Of a DNA stretch of 64,000 nucleotides, positions 42,964 to 52,379 are shown piece after piece (within the stretch, counting starts at the first letter, position 1; every line of letters begins with the position of its first letter). Position numbers and translations under genes: made by a program. The stretch is from the NCBI RefSeq assembly GCF_003730135.1, contig NZ_RJVO01000003.1, forward strand, positions 248,001 through 312,000, written 5' to 3'. The stretch comes from Stagnimonas aquatica (GTDB lineage: Bacteria; Pseudomonadota; Gammaproteobacteria; Nevskiales; Nevskiaceae). The notes under the pieces were generated by a model. The model did not search any database, was not told where the DNA came from, and worked only from the letters and a program-made list of their open reading frames with translations.

Positions 42964-42993
42964 CTTATAGCACTCGTTTTTGCGCAACGTCAA
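42964..42993 (-). promoter_or_regulatory. Sigma-70 promoter for the H1-like/dksA transcript
   Basis: On the minus strand TTGACG (42993-42988) and TATAAG (42969-42964) are separated by 18 bp, giving a leader of about 75 nt before GTG 42881. The -35 box overlaps the start codon of the divergent epmA gene. Confidence 0.65.
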
Positions 42994-43967
42994 TGAAATC
43001 TTCCGGCAACGAATCGCCCACGCTTTGGCCACCTTCCGCGAGCCTGGAAAACCTGCGCGCCAGAGCCAATCTGCTGCGGCGAATCCGTGAATTTTTCGCC
43101 GAGCGCGAGGTGCTGGAAGTGGAGACGCCGCTACTGTCTCGGCATGCCACGGTGGATCGTCACATCGAGAGCTTCCGCTGCAACGACGGCCGTTGGTTGC
43201 AGACCTCGCCGGAGTTCGCGATGAAGCGCCTGCTGTGCGCCGGCAGTGGTCCGATCTGGCAGCTGTGCAAGGTGTTCCGTCACGAGGAATCCGGCCGCTG
43301 GCATAACCCGGAATTCAGCCTGCTGGAGTGGTATCGGCCAGGCTACGACCACCATCGGCTGATGGACGAGATGGAGGCGCTGCTACAGGCCTGCGGTGTC
43401 GCCATGCCGCAGGTATGTCTGCGCCTGAGCTATCGCGAGGCGTTTCAAGGCTACGCCGGCCTCGACCCCTGGATCGCCACACTCGCCGAGCTGCGCAGCG
43501 GACTGGAGCAGCGCGGGCACAGCCTGCCGCGCAATCTCGAGCCTGCGGAGCTGGAAGACCGCGACTTCTGGCTGGACCTGTGGATGTCGCTGGTGGTCGG
43601 CCCGCAGCTCGGTCAAGACCAGCCCTGCTTCCTCTACGACTTTCCGGCCAGCCAGGCTGCGCTGGCGCGGGTGCGTGGCGAGGTGGCCGAACGCTTCGAG
43701 GTGTTCTGGCGCGGCGTCGAGCTGGCCAACGGCTTTCACGAGCTGGCGGACGCCGGCGAGCAGCAACGTCGCTTCGAGGCGGATCAGGCCTGGCGCCGCG
43801 ACCGAGCGCGCGCGGTGCCTGACTACGACGCCCAGCTGATCGCCGCCCTGCGCCAGGGCCTGCCCGATTGCGCTGGCGTGGCTCTGGGCGTGGACCGCTT
43901 GCTGATGTTGCTGCTCGAGGCCCCGGCGCTGGCGGCGGTGCTGGCCTTTGACGATGCCCGCGCCTGA
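42993..43967 (+). CDS. epmA: Elongation factor P--(R)-beta-lysine ligase
   Basis: A 324-residue class II aminoacyl-tRNA-synthetase-like protein without an anticodon-binding domain, the EpmA/PoxA/GenX type. Class II motif 2 reads [27 protein letters not shown] and motif 3 [10 protein letters not shown]. It attaches beta-lysine to a lysine of EF-P so that ribosomes do not stall at polyproline. The epmB and efp partners are not in the window. Start at ATG 42993 overlaps the H1-like promoter. Confidence 0.95.
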   Translation: MKSSGNESPTLWPPSASLENLRARANLLRRIREFFAEREVLEVETPLLSRHATVDRHIESFRCNDGRWLQTSPEFAMKRLLCAGSGPIWQLCKVFRHEESGRWHNPEFSLLEWYRPGYDHHRLMDEMEALLQACGVAMPQVCLRLSYREAFQGYAGLDPWIATLAELRSGLEQRGHSLPRNLEPAELEDRDFWLDLWMSLVVGPQLGQDQPCFLYDFPASQAALARVRGEVAERFEVFWRGVELANGFHELADAGEQQRRFEADQAWRRDRARAVPDYDAQLIAALRQGLPDCAGVALGVDRLLMLLLEAPALAAVLAFDDARA

Positions 43968-43994
43968 GGCGCTGGGGCGCCTGGGTGCGGCGCC

Positions 43995-45626
43995 CTAGGT
44001 CACCACGTCCGGCCCCTTGCGGCCGGTCAGTTCCTGAAGACGCAGCAACTGCTCAGCGATCACCACCAGCGGCGCCAGGGCGGCGTTGCTGTCGTGGCCC
44101 AGCTCGCTCTCTGCGGTCTCGTAGCGCTCGAAGTACACCCGCAGCGTCGCACCCTTGGTGCCGGTGCCGGACAGCCGCACGATCAGCCGCGCCGCCTCGC
44201 CGAACACAACCCGCAGGCCCTGGGCGCTGGCGTGGCTGCCGTCGATGGGATCGTCGTAGCCGAACTCGTCGGCGAGGCTGACCTGCCAGTTGCCGAAGCG
44301 GCGGCCGGGCAGGTCCGGAAACTGTGCTTTCAATCCGGCCATCACCGCCTGTGCGTCGGCGGTGGGCAGTTCGTCGTAGTCGTGGCGGCAGTAGTAATGG
44401 CGGCCGTGGCGGCGCCAGTGGGCCTGCGCCAGTGCCTGCACTGAAAGGCCGGTGGCGGCGAGCACGTTCATCCAGGCCAGCACTGCCCAGAGACCGTCCT
44501 TTTCACGCACGTGGGTCGAGCCGGTGCCGAAGCTTTCTTCCCCGCAGAGGGTGATGCGGTTGGCGTCGAGCAGGTTGCAGAAGAACTTCCAGCCGGTCGG
44601 TGTCTCGTAGCAGGGAATGCCCAGGCTGGCGGCGACCACATCGGCGGCGCGGCAGGTGGGCATCGAGCGGGCGATGCCACGTACACCCTCGCGGTAGCCG
44701 GGCAGCAGGTGCAGATGCGCCGCCAGCATCGCCAGCGAGTCGCCGGGCGAGATGAACTGCCGCCGGCCGAGGATCATGTTGCGGTCGCCGTCGCCGTCGC
44801 TGGCGGCCAGCAGGTCGGGCGCGTCCTCGCCATTGGCGAGATCGACCAGATGGCTGGCGTAGATGAGGTTGGGATCGGGATGTCCACCGCCGAAGTCGGC
44901 CAGCGGCGTGGCATTCAACAGGCTCGACGGGGGCGCGCCGAGCAGGTCGACGAAAATCCGCTGCGCATAGGGGCCGGTGACCGCGTGCATGGCGTCGAAG
45001 ACCACCCGGCCGCCGCGCTTGAGCCAGTCGCGCATCTTCGGAAAATCGAACAGCTCCTGCATCAGCGCCGCGTAGTCGGCGACGCCGTCGATCACCTCCA
45101 CCTGCATGCCGTCGATCTGGCTGATACCGCGGCGGTCGAGGTCGATGTGGCCACCGTCGGCAATGCGGTAGGCACTGACCTCTTTGGTGCGGGCGTAAAT
45201 GGCATCGGTGACCGTTTCGCCTGCCTGGCCGCCGTTGGCGATGTTGAACTTCACGCCGAAGTCGCCGTCCGGCCCGGCCGGGTTGTGGCTGGCGCTGAAC
45301 ACGAAGCCGCCGGCCGCGCCCTTGAGCCGGATCAGATGCGAGGTCGCAGGGGTGGAGACGATGCCGCCCTGCCCGACGATCACCCGGGCGACGCCGTTGG
45401 CGGCGGCCATGGCTATCGCGGTCTGGATCGCCTCGCGATTGTGGTAGCGACCATCGCCGCCGATCACCAGGGTCTGGCCCTTGAGGTCCGGCACGCAGTC
45501 GAACACCGACTGCAAGAGGTTTTCCAGGTAGTGCGGCTGCTGGAAGATCACCACCTTCTTGCGCAGACCGGCGGTACCGAATTTTTGATCGAGATAGGGC
45601 TTGGTGGCGATTTCGCGGATGGGCAT
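43995..45626 (-). CDS. pgm: Alpha-D-glucose-specific phosphoglucomutase
   Basis: A 543-residue enzyme interconverting glucose-1-P and glucose-6-P. It has the phosphoserine loop SASHNPAGPDGDFGVKFN, the metal-binding SDGDGDR, the sugar-binding GEESFGTGSTHVREKDG and a C-terminal phosphate-binding RLSGTGTKGATLRVY. It begins PIREIATKPYLDQKFGTAGLRKK, matching the eukaryote-like PgmA type. Convergent with epmA. Confidence 0.95.
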   Translation of the reverse strand: MPIREIATKPYLDQKFGTAGLRKKVVIFQQPHYLENLLQSVFDCVPDLKGQTLVIGGDGRYHNREAIQTAIAMAAANGVARVIVGQGGIVSTPATSHLIRLKGAAGGFVFSASHNPAGPDGDFGVKFNIANGGQAGETVTDAIYARTKEVSAYRIADGGHIDLDRRGISQIDGMQVEVIDGVADYAALMQELFDFPKMRDWLKRGGRVVFDAMHAVTGPYAQRIFVDLLGAPPSSLLNATPLADFGGGHPDPNLIYASHLVDLANGEDAPDLLAASDGDGDRNMILGRRQFISPGDSLAMLAAHLHLLPGYREGVRGIARSMPTCRAADVVAASLGIPCYETPTGWKFFCNLLDANRITLCGEESFGTGSTHVREKDGLWAVLAWMNVLAATGLSVQALAQAHWRRHGRHYYCRHDYDELPTADAQAVMAGLKAQFPDLPGRRFGNWQVSLADEFGYDDPIDGSHASAQGLRVVFGEAARLIVRLSGTGTKGATLRVYFERYETAESELGHDSNAALAPLVVIAEQLLRLQELTGRKGPDVVT

Positions 45627-45691
45627 GGGGCTGGCTCGGCGCTTGCAGAGCCCGGTTGTCGCTGACGGGAGCGCAATCTTATAGTCCGGCC

Positions 45692-46177
45692 ATGCAAACC
45701 ACGAAGCTCACCAGCAGCCTGCTGGGTCGTCGCCGTCTGGCGCATCTCATCGACCTCTACGAGCGCAACTACCTGCTGCTGGAGCGCCTGCTGCCGGAGC
45801 TGGAGTTGCCCTTCGAGCACGCGGTCTCGCATTCCGCGAGCGATCTGCCGCTGCACCTGATCACCGTCGAGCGGTCTCCCTACACCGTGGAGCTACGCCT
45901 GACCTACGAATTCCGCAATGCCGAAGGTCTGCGTCTGGCGCCGGACTTCTGGATCAAGGTCTATCGCGATGCGCGGGTTGCCGAAGCGCTGCACTGCGCG
46001 CAGCGGCCGCCCTGGCTGGCACAGGAGGGCGGCGCTCCCGAGGCCGAGCTGTACCTCAATGACCAGTGGAGCCGCAATCTGATGCTGGCGCGCTGGCTGG
46101 AATACCTGCTGCACCACGGCCACGGCTTCGCCCATGTCGAGCGGCCGCGCCGCAGCGCGGTGCCCAGCCTGGCCTGA
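45692..46177 (+). CDS. DUF1249 family protein
   Basis: A 161-residue protein that begins LLGRRRLAHLIDLYERNYLLLERLLPEL and contains VERSPYTVELRLTYEF and RVAEALHCAQRPPW. This matches DUF1249 (YqiB-like); no role is established. Start at ATG 45692; divergent from pgm. Confidence 0.8.
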   Translation: MQTTKLTSSLLGRRRLAHLIDLYERNYLLLERLLPELELPFEHAVSHSASDLPLHLITVERSPYTVELRLTYEFRNAEGLRLAPDFWIKVYRDARVAEALHCAQRPPWLAQEGGAPEAELYLNDQWSRNLMLARWLEYLLHHGHGFAHVERPRRSAVPSLA

Positions 46178-46209
46178 GACCTCCGGCCGATTTGCCGGGG
46201 CGATGCTGC

Positions 46210-48384
46210 TCAGAAGGTGTAGTTGACGCTCAGCGAGAGATTGTCGCGATCGGCGCGGGTGTTCTCACCGGGGCGGCCACCGAAGAAGCTCTGGTAGGCG
46301 ATGCGGCCGGTCAGTGCCGGGGTGAGGTTGACCTCGGTGCCGGCGAGCGCCTCCATCCGGCCCTCGACGAAGTTCTGGATCGGGTAGGGGGCCACGCCTT
46401 CGACATCCCAGAAGAAGCCGAAGGTGGGTTTGAAGCTCCAGCCGAAGACCACGTCGTTGTACTCCATGCGGGTCAGCAGGCGGATGCCCCAGGCGATGCT
46501 GTCGGCGAAGTTGCTGGTCTGCTGGGTGGGATTCAGATGCTTGGTGCAGTCCGCGACCGGCGTGCCGGGCGCCTCGCCTGTGCAGTCGGCGCCAGGGCTG
46601 GCGTGGGTGCGATTGGCGCCGCCGCCCTCGATCTGCAGCACCTGATGCGAGGGCAGGTTGAAGATCTGGGTCATGCCGGCCTCGGCGATCAGCAGCACCT
46701 GGTCGGCATTGAAGGGGTTCTTCGACCAGGCCTTGATCGCGGTGAGATCAAGCTGGCCCACCGGAAAGCGCTCGTAGCCGTTGATCAACTGGTTGGCAGC
46801 GATGCGGTCGATGCCACGGTAGTGCTTGAGATAGCTGGGCACGCCGTTGTCGGCGCTGGGCAGGGTGGCGCGCAGCAGGTCCACCACGTCGCCGCTGAGG
46901 CCGGGCAGCAGGGCGGTGATGGCGTTGGGGTCGATGTTGAGGCCATTGGCGATCTGGGTGATCAGGGCATTGGCGCTGGTCGGGTCGGACACGATGTCGT
47001 TGTCCGGGAAGGCCGGTTGCAGGCCGGTGAAGATCACGTCGGTGATGTGCACCTGTAGGGGCACATTGGGACGAAAGGAGTATTCGCCGGCCAGCGACCA
47101 ACTGCCGATGGTGGTGTTGAAGCTCACCCCGTACATCTGGATGTCTTCGGGGTAGACCAACTGCGCCCGCATGGTGTCGATCGGCAGCGGCTCCTTCTGC
47201 AAACCCGGCAGGCCAGGCAGGCTGCCGTTGAAGCCGCCGCAAGCGACATAGGCCTCGACCGCATTGGTCGAGCTGCGCGCGCAGGACTCGTCGGCGGCGA
47301 TGATCGAGGCGTAGGGGTAGCGGCTGTGGTAGTTGAGGAAGTACAGCCCCAGCTCGGTGCCGTTGTTCAGCCAGTCGGCGAGGTAGTTGATCCGCAGGCC
47401 GTACTGGCCGTCGTCGCGCGCCTCGGTCTGTTCCAGGTCCACCGTCAGCGACGTGCTGGAGATCAGGCCCAGTACGCCGGCCGGTTTGGCCAGCTTGTTC
47501 GGATCCTCGCCGAACTGGCCCAGCGAGATATAGCCGTAGCGGCCGCCGCCGGCGAGATCGGTGTCGGCGAAGAAGCTGCCGCGCGGATCGGCCTGCACCG
47601 CCTTCCAGCCGAACTGGTAGATGAAGTCGGCCGACAGGCCTTCGCTGATGTCGGTGGAAAGCAGTAGCAAAGGCACCGGCTGGAACACCTCGCTGATCTC
47701 GCTGCCGGGCATGCGCAGCGCCGCTGCATTGGGCGGGTTGATCTCCGAGAGGCTGTTGATGGCGACCAGATTGGCCTCGCCCCAGCGCACGTACTGCTGA
47801 CCAATGGAAACCAGACCGTTGCGCTCGCCGAAGCTGAAGTTGTACTGCAGATAGGCGTCGTAGAGGTTCACGCCCTTGGCGAAGTCGCGCGAGATGTCGC
47901 TGGGGCGCTCGCTGCGGGCCGGCTGGTAGCGGGTGTCGGTGTGGTGCTCGTCGAAGCCGGCGTTGACCGGGTCGTAGTAGCCGATGGCGCGCAGCTTGGC
48001 CACAAACTCCCCGTACTCGGCGGTGAACACCGAATTGAGCTTGTTGGTGGCGGCGACGAGGTCGTACTTGTCGTAGTTGAGGTTGCCGTCGTCCTGGTTG
48101 ACGCCGGAGAAAGCGCCGCCGGCGCGTACCAGCCTCGCGTTCGGTTCGGGATCGCCGGTGAAGGAGATGCAGTTGTCGGTTGCGCAGAGGTCTTGCTGGC
48201 CGGGGGTATTGAGCTTGCCGACCAGCATGCCGTTGCGGTCCTGCATGCGCATGGCGGCGCCCACCGAGTAGCTGTTCTTCAAGGAGAACTGCGCCTCGCC
48301 CCACTGCCAGTCCAGTGCCTGGACGGCGCCGCTGCAACAGGCGAGCGCAAACAGTAGCGGGCCGCTTGCCGACTTCATTTTCAT
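46210..48384 (-). CDS. DUF1302 family outer membrane protein
   Basis: A 724-residue exported protein starting at ATG 48384 after GGAGGAGAG, with a signal peptide (LLFALACCSGAVQA). The body shows many amphipathic strands and family-like phrases (LDWQWGEAQFSLKNSYSVGAA, GQQYVRWGEANLVAINSLSEIN) and ends in aromatic LSLSVNYTF, the pattern of a beta-barrel. DUF1302 proteins usually sit with DUF1329 proteins and are linked to handling of hydrophobic compounds. It is divergent from an AraC regulator, with the DUF1329 gene just beyond that regulator. Confidence 0.88.
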   Translation of the reverse strand: MKMKSASGPLLFALACCSGAVQALDWQWGEAQFSLKNSYSVGAAMRMQDRNGMLVGKLNTPGQQDLCATDNCISFTGDPEPNARLVRAGGAFSGVNQDDGNLNYDKYDLVAATNKLNSVFTAEYGEFVAKLRAIGYYDPVNAGFDEHHTDTRYQPARSERPSDISRDFAKGVNLYDAYLQYNFSFGERNGLVSIGQQYVRWGEANLVAINSLSEINPPNAAALRMPGSEISEVFQPVPLLLLSTDISEGLSADFIYQFGWKAVQADPRGSFFADTDLAGGGRYGYISLGQFGEDPNKLAKPAGVLGLISSTSLTVDLEQTEARDDGQYGLRINYLADWLNNGTELGLYFLNYHSRYPYASIIAADESCARSSTNAVEAYVACGGFNGSLPGLPGLQKEPLPIDTMRAQLVYPEDIQMYGVSFNTTIGSWSLAGEYSFRPNVPLQVHITDVIFTGLQPAFPDNDIVSDPTSANALITQIANGLNIDPNAITALLPGLSGDVVDLLRATLPSADNGVPSYLKHYRGIDRIAANQLINGYERFPVGQLDLTAIKAWSKNPFNADQVLLIAEAGMTQIFNLPSHQVLQIEGGGANRTHASPGADCTGEAPGTPVADCTKHLNPTQQTSNFADSIAWGIRLLTRMEYNDVVFGWSFKPTFGFFWDVEGVAPYPIQNFVEGRMEALAGTEVNLTPALTGRIAYQSFFGGRPGENTRADRDNLSLSVNYTF

Positions 48385-48561
48385 GCTCTCTCCTCCGTGC
48401 GGCTCCAAATCGAGTCCTGCACTGATTTATTGTTCGCCTCTATGCTGTGCGCCGGCGGCTGCGATCACCGCTGGAACTGCCCGGGCTGTGCCGGAAAATA
48501 TACATGGGTTTGGTGTTACGTTGTCTTTCGTTGATGGCAACAAGGACTTTGGCGAGGGACG
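48385..48561. promoter_or_regulatory. Divergent control region between DUF1302 and AraC genes
   Basis: The 177-bp gap is relatively AT-rich for this genome (GAAAATATACATGGG, TTTATTGTTCG). It should hold promoters for both directions and an AraC site; I could not define the boxes with confidence. Confidence 0.4.
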
Positions 48562-49587
48562 ATGCGCGATTCCGGACAGATGCTGCAGGTAGTGCACACA
48601 GGCATGGTGAATGCTGGTCTGGACGTGCAGCGCATCTACGCCCGCCTGGGCTATGACGCCGAGAAGCTGCCGCTACGGGAGCTGCGCACCGCCCACCAGT
48701 TGCAGAGCTTTTTCTGGGAGACCGTCGAGGCGGTAACGGGCGACTCCGAGATCGGTCTACATCTTTGTCCCCACCTGCCGCTGTACCGGGGCGAGGTGCT
48801 GGAATACCTGCTGTTCTCCAGCCGCACCTTCGGCGAGGGCGTGAACCGCGCGCTCAAGTACCTGCGGCTGATCAGCGATGCCCTCAACGTGCGGCTGGTC
48901 AAGGACGGCAGCAGCGTCTGCATCAATCTCACCAGTGCCGCGCTGTCCACGCCGGTGCAGCGGCACACCGAGATCTGCATGCTCTACGAGCTGGTGCGTC
49001 TGGTCGGCGAGGTGACCGAGGGGCGCTTCCGTCCCCTGGCGGTGGCGCTGAGCTGCCAGCCCCGGGCGGCGCTGGCGGAGTACGAACAGGTCTTCGGCTG
49101 CCCGGTGAGCTTCGGTGCCGGTAGTGCGCAGGCGCGCTTCGATGCGGCGGTGCTCGACTACCGCTCGCCGCATTGGGACCCGGACCTCTTGCAGTTGCAC
49201 GAGGAGTTCGCCGCCAAGCGGCTGTCCAAGATCGAGCGTCAGGATCTGATCGAGCGCATCCGCGCGGTGTTCTCCCGGCGCCTGGAGATCGAGCAATGCG
49301 AGTTGGAGGACGTGGCCCGCGAACTGCAACTGGCGCCGCGCCGCTTGCGCTTCGAGCTGACCCGCGCCGGCACCAGTTTCAGCCAGTTGCGCACCGACTT
49401 CCGCTACGCGCTGGCGCGGCGGCTGCTGGCGCATTCCGAGGAGCCGATCGAGAACATCGTCTACCTCACCGGCTTCTCCGAGCCCAGCACTTTCTACCGG
49501 GCGTTCCGCCGCTGGGCAGGCATGACACCCCTGCAATACCGTGAGCAACGGCGCAAGCCGGCGGTTTCAGACACGCAGCCGGCCTAG
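48562..49587 (+). CDS. AraC family transcriptional regulator
   Basis: A 341-residue regulator. The N-terminal effector domain (to about 235; LYRGEVLEYLLFSSRTFGEGVNRALKYL) is of the AraC-binding_2/OruR type. The C-terminal double helix-turn-helix includes EDVARELQLAPRRLRFELTRAGTSF and IENIVYLTGFSEPSTFYRAFRRWAGMTPLQYRE. It lies between and probably controls the divergent DUF1302 gene and the following DUF1329 gene. Confidence 0.92.
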   Translation: MRDSGQMLQVVHTGMVNAGLDVQRIYARLGYDAEKLPLRELRTAHQLQSFFWETVEAVTGDSEIGLHLCPHLPLYRGEVLEYLLFSSRTFGEGVNRALKYLRLISDALNVRLVKDGSSVCINLTSAALSTPVQRHTEICMLYELVRLVGEVTEGRFRPLAVALSCQPRAALAEYEQVFGCPVSFGAGSAQARFDAAVLDYRSPHWDPDLLQLHEEFAAKRLSKIERQDLIERIRAVFSRRLEIEQCELEDVARELQLAPRRLRFELTRAGTSFSQLRTDFRYALARRLLAHSEEPIENIVYLTGFSEPSTFYRAFRRWAGMTPLQYREQRRKPAVSDTQPA

Positions 49588-49672
49588 GCGCCAAACGGTC
49601 ATCGCGGATCGGTGGCGCGCGCCCTAAACTTGCCATCGCTGACTGAAACAATACCGATCATTGGAGGAGACC

Positions 49673-51094
49673 ATGAGATCGCAGCTATCGCGCGTTCACG
49701 CGCTCGCGGGTGCCCTGTTGTTTGCCCTTGCCACCGGTTCCGCGCAGGCGGCGGTCAGTGCCGAGGAAGCCGCCAAGCTCGGCAAGGAGCTGACCCCGGT
49801 CGGCGCGACCCGCGCCGGCAACAAGGACGGCTCAATCCCCGAGTTCACCGGTGAAAAGAACTTTCCGGAAGAGACCAAGAAGTACACCCGGGCGCGGCTG
49901 GAGGAACTGCGCAAGAAGGACCCGGACAAGCTGGAGAACGACTTCAAGAAGAATGTCGATCCGGCGGCGGTGAACCCGCTGTTCGAGATCAGCAAGGCCA
50001 ACATGGCCCAGTACGCCGACAAGCTCACCGAAGGGCAGAAGGCGATGCTGAGCAAATACCCGACCTACAAGCTGCGCGTCTACAAGCCGGTACGCACCGC
50101 CTATTACCCGAAGGAGATCGAGGCGGCGACCATTGCCAACGCCACCACGGCGGTGCTCACCGGCACCGACGACCTCAAGGGCGCCAAGCTCGGCTTCCCG
50201 TTCCCGATCCCGAAGAACGGCGCCGAAGTGATCTGGAACCACAAGCTGAAGTTCCGTGGCTCGGCGGCCAAGCGCTACAACAACCAGGCCATCGTCAAGC
50301 CGGACGGCAGCTTCGTGCTGACCAAGCTGGTCGAGGACGTGAAGTTCAAGTACGCCAATCTCAAGGACCCGCCGGCGGCCGACAACAAGCTGTTCGCCTT
50401 CTACCTGAGCGAGGTGGTGTCGCCGCCGCGCGTCGCCGGCCAGATCACCCTGGTGCACGAGTTCGCCGGCACCGAGGGCGGTGGTCGCGCCGCCTGGCTG
50501 TACTCGCCCGGCTTGGCCCGCGTCACCCGCGCGCCCGACGTCGGCTACGACAACCCGGCGCTGGGCACCGACAACGAGCAGTACAACGACCAGATCGACG
50601 TCTTCAACGGCGCGCTCGACCGTTACAACTGGAAGCTGGTCGGCAAGAAGGAGGTCTACATCCCCTACAACTCCTACCAGATCAACAGTCCGAAGCTGAA
50701 ATACAAGGACATCCTCCGGCCCTTCCACATCAACCCGGAGTACCCGCGCTACGAGCTGCACCGGGTCTGGGTGGTGGAGGCAACGCTGAAGCCGGGCACC
50801 CGCCACAACTTCGCCAAGCGCACCTTCTACGTCGACGAGGATTCCTGGGCGATCTCCAGCATCGACAATTACGACGCCCGCGGCGCGCTGTGGAAAGTGC
50901 AGGAGGCACACCTGCTGACCGCGCCGTTCATCCCCACCACCACCGGCATTCCGGAGCTGATCTACGACTTGCAGTCCAACCGCTACTTCGCGACCACCAT
51001 GGTCAACGAAGACGCGGTGACCGACTTCGAGGTCACCTACTCCGACAGCTATTTCGACCCCAGCAACCTGAAGCGCCGCGCGCGCGGCAAGTAG
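49673..51094 (+). CDS. DUF1329 family outer membrane lipid-handling-like protein
   Basis: A 473-residue exported protein from ATG 49673 (GGAGGAGA upstream) with a signal peptide ending GSAQA. Family-type phrases are LTPVGATRAGNKDGSIPEFTG and AWLYSPGLARVTRAPDVGYDNP, TFYVDEDSWAISSIDNYDARG. DUF1329 has a LolB/LolA-like beta-rich fold by resemblance. It is the usual partner of DUF1302. It follows the AraC regulator on the same strand and ends at a terminator. Confidence 0.9.
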   Translation: MRSQLSRVHALAGALLFALATGSAQAAVSAEEAAKLGKELTPVGATRAGNKDGSIPEFTGEKNFPEETKKYTRARLEELRKKDPDKLENDFKKNVDPAAVNPLFEISKANMAQYADKLTEGQKAMLSKYPTYKLRVYKPVRTAYYPKEIEAATIANATTAVLTGTDDLKGAKLGFPFPIPKNGAEVIWNHKLKFRGSAAKRYNNQAIVKPDGSFVLTKLVEDVKFKYANLKDPPAADNKLFAFYLSEVVSPPRVAGQITLVHEFAGTEGGGRAAWLYSPGLARVTRAPDVGYDNPALGTDNEQYNDQIDVFNGALDRYNWKLVGKKEVYIPYNSYQINSPKLKYKDILRPFHINPEYPRYELHRVWVVEATLKPGTRHNFAKRTFYVDEDSWAISSIDNYDARGALWKVQEAHLLTAPFIPTTTGIPELIYDLQSNRYFATTMVNEDAVTDFEVTYSDSYFDPSNLKRRARGK

Positions 51095-51115
51095 GGCGGG
51101 GCGTTGGCAAACCGG

Positions 51116-51140
51116 CGGCGCCTTCGGGCGCCGTTTTTTT
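51116..51140 (+). terminator. Rho-independent terminator after DUF1329 gene
   Basis: CGGCGCC-TTCG-GGCGCCG hairpin followed by seven T's (51134-51140); it may serve the plus-strand gene only. Confidence 0.93.
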
Positions 51141-51148
51141 CCGGCCGG

Positions 51149-52369
51149 CTATTTCAGCTCGGCCGAGGTCTTGCCGAGCAGGCGTCGCGCGACGATCAGC
51201 AACTGGATCTGCTGGGTGCCCTCAAAGATGTCGAGGATCTTGGCGTCGCGTGCCCACTTCTCCAGCAGGCCGGGGCCTTCCTCGCCCTCGGCATAACCGA
51301 GGCTGCCGGCCAGCTCCACGCACTTGAGCGCGACCGCCACGCAGGTCCGCCCGGCCTTGGCCTTGGCCATCGAGGCCTGCAGCGAATTGGGCTGGCGGTT
51401 GTCGGCCATCCAGGCGGCCTGCAGGGTCAGTAGCCGCGCCGCTTCGTAGTCGGCCTCCATGCGCAGGTAGTCGGCCACCGCCGAGCACTGGCTGTGCGCC
51501 GGCAGCGCGTAGTCGATGACCAGGCCGGTGCTCTCGATCAGTTTGCGGGTTTCCTCAAGGCAGGCGCGGGTCAGGCCTACCGCCATGCCGGCGACCAGGG
51601 GGCGGGTGTTGTCGAAGGTCTGCATCACCCCGGCGAAACCTTTCTGCACGTCCACTTCCGGCGAGCCGAGCAGGTTTTCCTTCGGCACCCGCACGTCCTT
51701 CAGCACAAAGGCGGCGGTGTCGCTGGCGCGGATGCCGAGCTTGTGTTCCAGGCGCACCAGCTCGAAGCCCGGCGTGCCCTTCTCGACCACGAAGGACTTG
51801 ATCGCGGCGCGGCCGAGCTTGCGGTCCAGCGTCGCCCAGACCACCACCAGATCGGCGCGCTCGCCGCTGGTGACGTAGATCTTCTCGCCGTTGAGCACGT
51901 AGTGGTCGCCGTCGAGCACGGCGCTGGTGCGGATGTTGGCGGAGTCGGAGCCGCAGCCCGGCTCGGTGATCGCCATCGCCGCCCAGCGGCCCTCGAAGCG
52001 CTTGAGCTGCTCCTCGTTGGCCACCGAGGCGATGGCGGAATTGCCCAGGCCCTGGCGCGGCATCGACAGCAGCAGGCCGACATCGCCCCAGCAGAGTTCC
52101 ATCACCCCGAGCACGGTGGCGAGGTTGCTGCCGTTGCGGTTGCCGCTGTCCTGCACCGCGTCGCGACGCACGCCCGCGGCGCTGGCCCCGTCGGCACCGC
52201 CAGCGGCGTTGAGTCCGTCGAGCAGCGAGGCGAGCATGTCCAGCTCCTTCGGGTAGCTGTGCTCGGCGCGGTCGTACTTGCGGGAGTTCGGACGGAAGAT
52301 GTTGGCCGCCACCTGGTGCGCCTGGCTGACCAGGGCGCCGTACTTGCGCGGGATTTCGAGGTTGATCAT
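51149..52369 (-). CDS. Acyl-CoA dehydrogenase (first subunit-like)
   Basis: A 406-residue flavoprotein that oxidises an acyl-CoA at the alpha-beta position. It has the FAD loop AMAITEPGCGSDSANIRTSA, the central VVWATLDRKLGRAAIKSFVVE and the C-terminal segment YAEGEEGPGLLEKWARDAKILDIFEGTQQIQ with the active-site Glu. Start at ATG 52369 with AGGAGA upstream. It follows a second acyl-CoA dehydrogenase by 10 bp. A heteromeric enzyme, as in some steroid-degrading ACADs, is possible. Confidence 0.92.
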   Translation of the reverse strand: MINLEIPRKYGALVSQAHQVAANIFRPNSRKYDRAEHSYPKELDMLASLLDGLNAAGGADGASAAGVRRDAVQDSGNRNGSNLATVLGVMELCWGDVGLLLSMPRQGLGNSAIASVANEEQLKRFEGRWAAMAITEPGCGSDSANIRTSAVLDGDHYVLNGEKIYVTSGERADLVVVWATLDRKLGRAAIKSFVVEKGTPGFELVRLEHKLGIRASDTAAFVLKDVRVPKENLLGSPEVDVQKGFAGVMQTFDNTRPLVAGMAVGLTRACLEETRKLIESTGLVIDYALPAHSQCSAVADYLRMEADYEAARLLTLQAAWMADNRQPNSLQASMAKAKAGRTCVAVALKCVELAGSLGYAEGEEGPGLLEKWARDAKILDIFEGTQQIQLLIVARRLLGKTSAELK

Positions 52370-52379
52370 CGCCGGTCTC

